DNA of 9,706 bases from Mageeibacillus sp. UBA1255 (GTDB taxonomy: Bacteria; Bacillota; Clostridia; UBA1212; UBA1255), in assembly GCA_002308795.1 (NCBI GenBank), contig DBVV01000059.1, forward strand, positions 1-9,706. Reading direction: 5' to 3'. The notes below the pieces were generated by a model, which saw only the letters and a list, made by a program, of their open reading frames with translations, did not search any database and was not told where the DNA came from. The position numbers were made by a program, and so were the translations under genes. How positions within the stretch are numbered: the stretch's first letter is position 1; every line of letters begins with the position of its first letter. Positions 1 through 5,563 of this stretch are shown here, piece after piece.

Positions 1-40
1 ATTTCACGGAAACAGGAAAAGAGCCAATTTCCGCATTCGC

Positions 41-69
41 TTGACAAAAAATTTCCTTATTTCTATAAT
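41..69 (+). promoter_or_regulatory. Consensus sigma-A promoter for the first lipoprotein gene
   Basis: TTGACA at 41-46 and TATAAT at 64-69 are separated by exactly 17 nt, so both hexamers and the spacing match the housekeeping consensus perfectly. The spacer is A/T-rich. Transcription would start near 76 and leave a leader of about 108 nt before the ATG at 184. A perfect consensus usually means strong basal transcription that is held down by a repressor or leader control; that part is inference. Confidence 0.85.
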
Positions 70-104
70 AATTTCGGTTTTGTGCCTAAAAACGCGTGCT
101 GTTG

Positions 105-160
105 TCAAATCGGCTGTTATTTGAATAATTCGATAGACTTCAGCGGGAAAAGGCGCCTTT
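105..160 (+). promoter_or_regulatory. Leader with two dyads (possible operator)
   Basis: The untranslated leader holds an inverted repeat TCAAAT-N8-ATTTGA at 105-124 and a perfect 12-bp palindrome AAAGGCGCCTTT at 149-160, shortly before the ribosome binding site. The palindrome is too compact for a stable hairpin, so a DNA-binding dyad is more likely than an RNA element. No riboswitch fold was recognised. Function is inferred only from position and symmetry. Confidence 0.35.
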
Positions 161-167
161 AAACAAG

Positions 168-174
168 AAAGGAG
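168..174 (+). promoter_or_regulatory. Ribosome binding site of the 184 gene
   Basis: AAAGGAG sits 9 nt upstream of the ATG at 184. This fixes the start codon and agrees with a lipoprotein signal peptide beginning at that methionine. Confidence 0.8.
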
Positions 175-183
175 AGAACCGAA

Positions 184-1716
184 ATGAAAAAAATAATTTC
201 GATACTGATCGCCCTGGCGATTCTTGTGTGTCTGGCAGCATGCTCCAAAGCAGGCAGCGACAGCGTTCCTACGGAAGTTCCGCAGAACGCGACGGAAGGA
301 CCTGCCGAAACCAAGACACAGGAGCCTGCGGCACCCACCGATGTTGTCACCGAAGCACCTACGGAAGCGCCAACGGAAGAGTCCGATCCTACTCCCACTA
401 AAGAGCCGGAAATCGGTGCCGAAATTGACGCTATAATGATCGACCTGACCGAAGACACCAATTATATCGTCTACGGCGGTGAAGCCGAAATGGATCGGGG
501 CGGGATCTGGCTTTCCATTATCTCCGGCGCGGGCGGAGGAGATAACATAGTCTTCTCGTTCGACGAAGGAGCGGGCTTCGACGCTGCCGAATATCCTTAT
601 ATAGCCTTCAAATATCGTCTCGGATACGGAGAGGGTGTAAAAGGCGCAAACCATCTGTATTCGATAACCTCCGTTGGCGGTCCTTCTCCGAACCACGGTT
701 TAAACTACCATCTGGATTATATTGGTGACCGCGACTGGCATACAGCCGTAATTGAACTCGAGACCGCGTTCCCGGAGGCCGGTACAGAATGGACCGCGCT
801 TCGTACACCAACCGCGGACAACCCGGGCGGTGAACTGGCATACGCCTGGATCGGAGCGTTTAAGAGCGCAGAGGATGTGGAAAAATTCGACGCGGCGTTT
901 AATGAAAAATACGGCGACAAACTGGTGAAAGCGGAGAAACCGCAGATCGAAAAGAAGCAGTCCGTTCCGGATCTTGCTGACGCGTTCGATGACGTACTTA
1001 TCGACTTCGAGGATAAGGACGAAGGTACGAATGTTTCGGCAGTCGACTTTATGAAGTATGTTGGCGGACTTAATAACTCAGTATACGTTGACCGCGATGG
1101 CGGTATTGCCGCGCAGATGCAGTTCGACTCCTTGAGCTATTGGGATATAGTAAAGAGCGGCGTCGCCTACACTGCCAGCTTCGACGTGATGAACTACAGC
1201 GGAGGACTGTTCGGCGGCTTCATATTTAACTGGGGCGACGAAGGCAATACCTCACGCAACTTCTTCGAGGACAACGGCCTTCAGCAGCCCCCCGGATTGA
1301 TGTGCTCCGGCGCCAGCGGTTGCGGCTTCTCCTTCGCCGGCGGAAATAAAGTTATCGTGTATGTTCCTGTCTGGGACGACGAGGCCATCAAATTGACCGT
1401 GGCGTCGGTCGAGATCGAAGCGCCTGTCGATTTTGACGCGGGCTACAATACGTTCCGCATCGAGGATAACGGTAATTCTAAAGTGGAAGTTTTCCTGAAC
1501 GATGCGCTGTTCGTTACGATCGAATATTCCGGCGAGGGCTTCAACGAAGCACCCACCATGATGGAGTATTATTATAACAACATCCGGATCACCGGCAGCG
1601 ACGGCACCGAACTTCTTAAGAGCGATAAAGCGCTGTTCTCCATCTACAAGAGCATCGCGTTCGCCGGCAGAGCCCATAAAGTCTGCTTCGACAATATCAG
1701 TATTTCGAACAAATAA
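184..1716 (+). CDS. Surface lipoprotein with two beta-rich domains, probable glycan-binding protein
   Basis: This is a 510-residue secreted lipoprotein. Lys-Lys and a hydrophobic segment (residues 4-16) precede the lipobox LAAC, so Cys20 is the likely lipidated residue. Residues 27-76 form a low-complexity Pro/Thr/Glu linker of the kind that lifts domains off the cell surface. Residues about 80-240 form a first beta-rich region; its WIGAF..SAEDVEKFD segment (222-236) resembles the end of jelly-roll accessory domains seen in secreted Firmicutes proteins. Residues about 268-508 form a second beta-rich region. Its stretch NTFRIEDNG..KVEVFLND (422-440) resembles the concanavalin-like fold of LamG or DUF1080-type domains. 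I see no catalytic signature, so binding of a glycan is the best guess, not a demonstrated role. The gene has its own strong promoter and is followed by a terminator, so it is probably monocistronic. The two domains could also be parts of an unrecognised enzyme. Confidence 0.8.
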   Translation: MKKIISILIALAILVCLAACSKAGSDSVPTEVPQNATEGPAETKTQEPAAPTDVVTEAPTEAPTEESDPTPTKEPEIGAEIDAIMIDLTEDTNYIVYGGEAEMDRGGIWLSIISGAGGGDNIVFSFDEGAGFDAAEYPYIAFKYRLGYGEGVKGANHLYSITSVGGPSPNHGLNYHLDYIGDRDWHTAVIELETAFPEAGTEWTALRTPTADNPGGELAYAWIGAFKSAEDVEKFDAAFNEKYGDKLVKAEKPQIEKKQSVPDLADAFDDVLIDFEDKDEGTNVSAVDFMKYVGGLNNSVYVDRDGGIAAQMQFDSLSYWDIVKSGVAYTASFDVMNYSGGLFGGFIFNWGDEGNTSRNFFEDNGLQQPPGLMCSGASGCGFSFAGGNKVIVYVPVWDDEAIKLTVASVEIEAPVDFDAGYNTFRIEDNGNSKVEVFLNDALFVTIEYSGEGFNEAPTMMEYYYNNIRITGSDGTELLKSDKALFSIYKSIAFAGRAHKVCFDNISISNK

Positions 1717-1748
1717 CGCAGCCTGAACATCCGCAGCATTCACGGAGC

Positions 1749-1797
1749 AAGGAGCTTGAATGTACCGCTTACCGGTTAATTCGAGCTCTTTGTATTT
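1749..1797 (+). terminator. Intrinsic terminator after the 184-1716 gene
   Basis: The arm AAGGAGCTTGAAT (1749-1761) pairs with ATTCGAGCTCTTT (1779-1791) over 13 positions, two of them G-U pairs. Inside the loop, ACCG (1763-1766) pairs with CGGT (1773-1776) to form a second short stem. The 3' arm ends in TTT and a T-rich tail (GTATTTG) follows. It lies 32 nt after the stop codon and 60 nt before the next start, so it should separate the first lipoprotein from the reductase gene. Confidence 0.7.
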
Positions 1798-1851
1798 GCA
1801 GTTAATTCAGTTTTTCGTATCCGGGCAATGTCCCGAACAGGACGTGATAAT

Positions 1852-2769
1852 ATGAAATACATAGAAGTGTTGGGACGGAAATTGTCCGCCGTCGTTTTCG
1901 GCGCCGACAGGATCAGAACGGCAGACGTACCGGGAGCGATCGAGTTTCTCGACACGTACGTGGCGCTTGGGGGCAATTTTATTGACACCGCGCGTATTTA
2001 CGGCTTCGGCGATTGCGAAGGGGCGCTGGGCAGGTGGCTCGTCAGGGGCAATAACCGTGAAAAAGTTTTCCTCGGGACCAAGGGAGGCCACCCGGATCCG
2101 TCGTCGATGCATACAGGCAGGCTTGACCGCCGGAGTCTTGAATACGATATCTGCAAAAGCCTCGAGGCTCTGCGGACCGATCACGTGGATATGTATTATC
2201 TTCACAGGGACGATCCGTCGCGGCCGGCGTGCGACATAATGGAGACGCTTAATTTCTTCGTTCAGAGCGGTTTTACAGGCCATATAGGCGTTTCCAACTG
2301 GTCGGCGGGCAGAATAGCACAGGCGCAGGAATATGCGCAAATACACGGCCTCAGGGGCCTTTCCGCGGATCAGCCTCAATTCAGCCTGGCACGTCAGTGT
2401 GCGGTGATCGACGATACGCTTGCGGAGATGGACGGAGAACTTTACGAATATCACAAGAGAACTAAAATGATGTGCGTCGCCTATTCGTCCCAGGCGAAGG
2501 GTTATTTCATGAAACTGGAAAAAGGCGAGCCGCTGCCTGATTTAACGCGCAGGATGTTCGACTGCGCTGAAAACAGGGAAATATATGAAAAGATCGCAGC
2601 TGCAGGCGTCAATGCCTGCAGCGCATCGCTCTCGTTCGTGATCGATCAGCCTTTCCCTTCCTTTGCCATCGCCGGGTCGAGCAGCATCGGTCAACTCCGT
2701 GAGACGATGAGCTGCGCAGATATTGTACTCGATGGATTCGACGTAAAAAGCTTAAGGGCCATTTCGTAG
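1852..2769 (+). CDS. Aldo/keto reductase
   Basis: This encodes a 305-residue NAD(P)H-dependent aldo/keto reductase, presumably cytoplasmic, that reduces a carbonyl group or runs the reverse oxidation. The full tetrad is visible: Asp45 and Tyr50 in NFIDTARIYG, Lys77 in FLGTKGG and His118 in YYLHRDD. GHIGVSNW (143-150) is the usual family strand, and AGSSSIGQLRETM (274-286) matches the C-terminal cofactor-binding segment. The length is normal for a (beta/alpha)8 reductase. I chose ATG 1852 because AGGA (1839-1842) lies 9 nt upstream; the in-frame ATG at 1828 has no ribosome binding site and would add eight polar residues. A terminator lies just upstream and no convincing promoter lies between, so expression may depend on read-through. 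Its place in a glycan locus suggests a sugar or sugar-derived substrate, but the sequence does not identify it. Confidence 0.93.
   Translation: MKYIEVLGRKLSAVVFGADRIRTADVPGAIEFLDTYVALGGNFIDTARIYGFGDCEGALGRWLVRGNNREKVFLGTKGGHPDPSSMHTGRLDRRSLEYDICKSLEALRTDHVDMYYLHRDDPSRPACDIMETLNFFVQSGFTGHIGVSNWSAGRIAQAQEYAQIHGLRGLSADQPQFSLARQCAVIDDTLAEMDGELYEYHKRTKMMCVAYSSQAKGYFMKLEKGEPLPDLTRRMFDCAENREIYEKIAAAGVNACSASLSFVIDQPFPSFAIAGSSSIGQLRETMSCADIVLDGFDVKSLRAIS
2599..2622 (+). repeat. Perfect 9-bp inverted repeat inside the reductase gene
   Basis: GCTGCAGGC (2599-2607) and GCCTGCAGC (2614-2622) are exact reverse complements separated by 6 nt. The result would be a GC-rich hairpin within the coding sequence. 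The repeat encodes an ordinary-looking Ala/Gly/Cys-containing helix segment, so it may be a chance product of codon choice. No T-tract follows, so it is not a standard terminator. Confidence 0.55.
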
Positions 2770-2772
2770 TTG

Positions 2773-2798
2773 TCCAAGCTTTACCCTGAACACTTGGA
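2773..2798 (+). repeat. Inverted repeat overlapping the -35 element (possible operator)
   Basis: TCCAAG (2773-2778) and CTTGGA (2793-2798) are exact 6-bp reverse complements 14 nt apart. The right half covers most of the -35 hexamer of the following promoter. There is no T-tract, so a terminator for the reductase gene is unlikely. A repressor-binding dyad is possible; this is inference from geometry. Confidence 0.3.
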
Positions 2799-2822
2799 AA
2801 TCTTCCGGTATTGCGCTATAAT
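2794..2822 (+). promoter_or_regulatory. Sigma-A promoter for the esterase-glycosidase operon
   Basis: TTGGAA (2794-2799) and a perfect TATAAT (2817-2822) are separated by 17 nt. The -35 hexamer matches the consensus at four or five of six positions, depending on register. It lies between the reductase stop codon and the esterase start, and would produce a short leader of roughly 40 nt. Confidence 0.75.
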
Positions 2823-2867
2823 TGCTTTATAAGATAATGAGCATGGCGACCGGGGAGGGAAATTTCA

Positions 2868-4184
2868 ATGATGAAGCGATGTTTGATACTTGTGCTGGTA
2901 ATTATGGTGGCAGCTGTCGGATTTGTTTCGTGTGTTTCAAATACGAACACCGGTACGAATACCATTAGTGAAAACGGTACGGACGAGATCGAACCGGCGG
3001 GGGCGACAAATGATATGTTTAGTTACAGACCGTTAAATTATAAGGCTGAGAATCTTACATGGGAGATACAGAACGTCTTTTCGGGCGATCACGTTAAAAA
3101 CGAGACCGTAATGTTTATTGACAAAGGCGATACGAAAGAATTGCTGTATAAGATCGATAAAGTTATCTCCGTCACGTCTTACAACGGTAAAAAGACGTAC
3201 GTTGAGGGCAGCGATTACGAGGTGGTCGACGGTAAACTCAGAATAACCGAAGACAGTAAGATCCCTTGTATCACGAGCAAAAAATACTATTCAGGAGACG
3301 GCACGCTCGTGATCGACGTTGACGGTGTGAGAAAGTCTGTTTACTGGGGCGAGGGCACGGTAATGACCAATTATCAGGTGAACGTGGAATATACTCATTC
3401 CGACACCTGGAACGGATACAAGCAAAAGTGCTTTGCCGGTATTTATGAAAAACTGTATAAAAAGCTGGAGGCCGGGGAAGACGTAACGATCTTGTTTTAC
3501 GGCGACAGCTGCACCTACGGCGCCGCTTCATCGTTTGCGTACGGTTATTCTCCGAACCAGTATTCGTACGCGCTCCTGGTCACGAATGCGCTGGCGGATA
3601 TTTTCGGATATACGGTCCATTACGAGAAAACAAAATTGTCCGGTACGGGACCGGTGCCCAGAAAGGATTACGCCCCCGGCGACAGAGGAACCATAACTTA
3701 TGTCAATACCAGCGTGGGCGGCTGGACGACGAGGGACGGCGTGAATAATTTTGACAAGCATGCGAAGCCTTTTATTGAGAAGTACGGCTGCGACCTGTTC
3801 GTGGTTGACCTTGGCGGCAATGACGGCGGCCTTTCTCCGGAAGCGACCGCGGACAATGACGCTATGATCATTGACAAGGTGCGTGATCTTGCCCCGGATG
3901 CCGGTTTTATCATCATGTCGACGCTTCTTAACAGACCCGGCTCCAACTGGGCCGGGAACGATGCACTCCAGGAGCCTTATTTAGTGGAACTTTCAGAAAA
4001 GCTGCGGGCCGAAGGCGTTCCCTGCGCCGTCTGCGGGATCACGTCAATGACCGCTTCTGTGCTTGAGCATATCAAGTTTGAGGATTTCTCGGGCAACAAC
4101 ATCAACCACCCGAACGATTTCTGGGCGCGCCTCTACGCAAACACTCTGTTCGAGACCCTTGTGGGGTATGAAAACCTTGAATAG
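2868..4184 (+). CDS. SGNH/GDSL-family hydrolase lipoprotein, probable carbohydrate esterase
   Basis: This encodes a 438-residue lipid-anchored hydrolase. A hydrophobic segment (5-19) ends at FVSC, so Cys22 is the likely lipidated residue. Residues about 60-170 form an N-terminal beta-rich accessory region of the type found ahead of many bacterial SGNH esterases, recognisable by DYEVVDGKL and the following DSKIP. The catalytic domain follows. Block I is YGDSCTYG with nucleophile Ser214, block II is SVGGW (Gly284/285), block III is GGND (316-319), and block V is NINHPND with His414. The position three residues before the His, usually Asp, is Asn411 here. Family members commonly remove acetyl or other acyl groups from plant polysaccharides, and the glycosidase neighbours support that role. 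The start at 2868 has GGGGAGGG 8 nt upstream; ATG 2871 is a minor alternative. It is probably the first gene of an operon with the next two. Confidence 0.88.
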   Translation: MMKRCLILVLVIMVAAVGFVSCVSNTNTGTNTISENGTDEIEPAGATNDMFSYRPLNYKAENLTWEIQNVFSGDHVKNETVMFIDKGDTKELLYKIDKVISVTSYNGKKTYVEGSDYEVVDGKLRITEDSKIPCITSKKYYSGDGTLVIDVDGVRKSVYWGEGTVMTNYQVNVEYTHSDTWNGYKQKCFAGIYEKLYKKLEAGEDVTILFYGDSCTYGAASSFAYGYSPNQYSYALLVTNALADIFGYTVHYEKTKLSGTGPVPRKDYAPGDRGTITYVNTSVGGWTTRDGVNNFDKHAKPFIEKYGCDLFVVDLGGNDGGLSPEATADNDAMIIDKVRDLAPDAGFIIMSTLLNRPGSNWAGNDALQEPYLVELSEKLRAEGVPCAVCGITSMTASVLEHIKFEDFSGNNINHPNDFWARLYANTLFETLVGYENLE

Positions 4185-4225
4185 CCGGGGGCGATCCCGG
4201 GTCTTCGGTGATTTCAGACTGCTTC

Positions 4226-4231
4226 AGGAGG
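4226..4231 (+). promoter_or_regulatory. Ribosome binding site deciding the GH43 start
   Basis: A perfect AGGAGG lies 10 nt before ATG 4242. It matters because it shows that the GH43 really begins here, only ten residues before its first catalytic Asp. No signal peptide has been missed upstream. Confidence 0.85.
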
Positions 4232-4241
4232 GATACCGGAA

Positions 4242-5495
4242 ATGCGAATAATCCATAACAAGGGTGTATGTGACCCGCACGTGCATATCTTTAACGGAAA
4301 GGCATATATGTTCTCAACTCACGACAGATGTCCCGGAAATCCGGATTTCAGGATGGATGACTGGAGGATCTTTTCATCGGATGATCTGCTCAACTGGAAG
4401 CTTGAATATACGCTGCGTCCCGAAGATACTTTTATGGGCAGGTTTAATAAATGCTACGCGACTGATGCGGCGGAACGTAACGGTAAGTATTATTTTTACT
4501 TTTCACAGGATCAGGACTGCACGGGCGTAGCGGTAAGTGAAAACGGGCCGGGCGGACCGTATAAAGACGCGCTCGGAAAACCGCTGCTGCCGAAGGGGAT
4601 CGTTGACACCGCGCCGTACGACCCGACGGTATTTATTGACGACGACGAAAACAAAACGCCGTATATATTGTTCGGATACACGGTATTCGGGAAGAAATAT
4701 TATATTGCCCGCCTTAACGAAGATATGATCTCGCTGGCAGAAGAACCCCGCCCGATCGACCGCATCGAAGGCTGGGACAGCGACGCGTGCTGGATAACGA
4801 AACACAACGGCCTTTATTACATGAACACTCATAATGCGTTTTACGCGACTTCGGAGAATATTTACGGGCCGTACAAGTTCCGCGGCATTTTTATGTCGGA
4901 TTACACGGTCGATCACGGCACGTTTTTCACGTATCATAACCAGACGTACTTCACATACGGGATACCTGAGAATCTCGGGGACGCGGTCGTCGATCCGTAC
5001 TATCGCACGACGAAGATCGTTTATGCGCATTTCAGGGATAACGGTGATATCGTTACCGATGATTTCATCAAGGTAGCGGGCGTCGGTCAATACGATGCTT
5101 CCTGGGACGTTATCAGGGGCGAGTGGTATTTTGCTGCGTCGGACGGTATCGTTAAGAAGGAAAACGCAGACGGTTTTGAGATTCGAGGCATTAAAAACGG
5201 GTCGTATCTGTATTATCAGAACGTGAGCAATATGCGTCAGAACGCCCCGATAAGTCTGCGCATCTCTAACGGAAACGATAAACCCTGCACGGTCGAGATA
5301 CGTGAAAAAAGCCCGTTCGGTGCGATGCTCGGGATCGTTAAAGTCGGCAATACCGGCGGTTTCGATAAATTCGAGACTTTCAGTTTTGAACTCGAAAATA
5401 CGTACGGCACGCATGATCTCTGCTTCGTATTCAGGAGCGAGGCTGAGGAGGCCGCAAGGTTTGAGGATTTCCGGTTCGAAAAAGTGAGGCCGTGA
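4242..5495 (+). CDS. Glycoside hydrolase family 43 protein with C-terminal CBM6-like domain
   Basis: This is a 417-residue five-bladed beta-propeller glycosidase of the GH43 type, which typically releases arabinose or xylose from plant polysaccharides. The opening CDPHVHIFNGKAYMFSTHD places the general base at Asp11. NGKYYFYFS (80-88) is the next blade. Asp127 in YDPTVFIDDD is the expected pKa-modulating residue, and DHGTFF (224-229) carries the conserved propeller His225. By alignment with the usual E-(G/A)-(P/S)-W segment, the general-acid position in DACWITKHNG reads Asp181, not Glu. Residues about 310-417 match a CBM6 pattern, with ISNGNDKPCTVEIREKSP followed by NTGGF and GTHDLCFVF. No signal peptide or membrane segment is present, so it is predicted to be cytoplasmic. 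It starts 57 nt after the esterase stop and is probably in the same operon. GH43 membership is clear; activity and substrate are not. Confidence 0.9.
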   Translation: MRIIHNKGVCDPHVHIFNGKAYMFSTHDRCPGNPDFRMDDWRIFSSDDLLNWKLEYTLRPEDTFMGRFNKCYATDAAERNGKYYFYFSQDQDCTGVAVSENGPGGPYKDALGKPLLPKGIVDTAPYDPTVFIDDDENKTPYILFGYTVFGKKYYIARLNEDMISLAEEPRPIDRIEGWDSDACWITKHNGLYYMNTHNAFYATSENIYGPYKFRGIFMSDYTVDHGTFFTYHNQTYFTYGIPENLGDAVVDPYYRTTKIVYAHFRDNGDIVTDDFIKVAGVGQYDASWDVIRGEWYFAASDGIVKKENADGFEIRGIKNGSYLYYQNVSNMRQNAPISLRISNGNDKPCTVEIREKSPFGAMLGIVKVGNTGGFDKFETFSFELENTYGTHDLCFVFRSEAEEAARFEDFRFEKVRP

Positions 5496-5563
5496 CGGAA
5501 TACCGGGGACAGGCAGAGATAACGAACGGCTCAAGTGAAAGCAAAGAAAGGAAAAAGTGCGAA

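Noticed and set aside
1795..1820. Promoter-like TTGCAG and TCGTAT before the reductase gene
   Set aside because: The spacing is only 14 nt and both hexamers are poor matches, so I do not call a promoter.
1828..1851. Upstream ATG 1828 as the start of the aldo/keto reductase
   Set aside because: No ribosome binding site precedes it, and the family normally begins near the MKYIEVLGRKL segment encoded from 1852.
4185..4200. Hairpin CCGGG-N6-CCCGG just after the esterase stop codon
   Set aside because: The stem is only 5 bp and no T-tract follows, so it is not a convincing terminator. The downstream GH43 is more likely in the same operon.
4503..5534. Long minus-strand open frame (343 codons) opposite the GH43 gene
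   Set aside because: The plus strand encodes clear GH43 and CBM6 motifs with a good ribosome binding site. The antisense product has no recognisable domain and looks like a by-product of codon bias.
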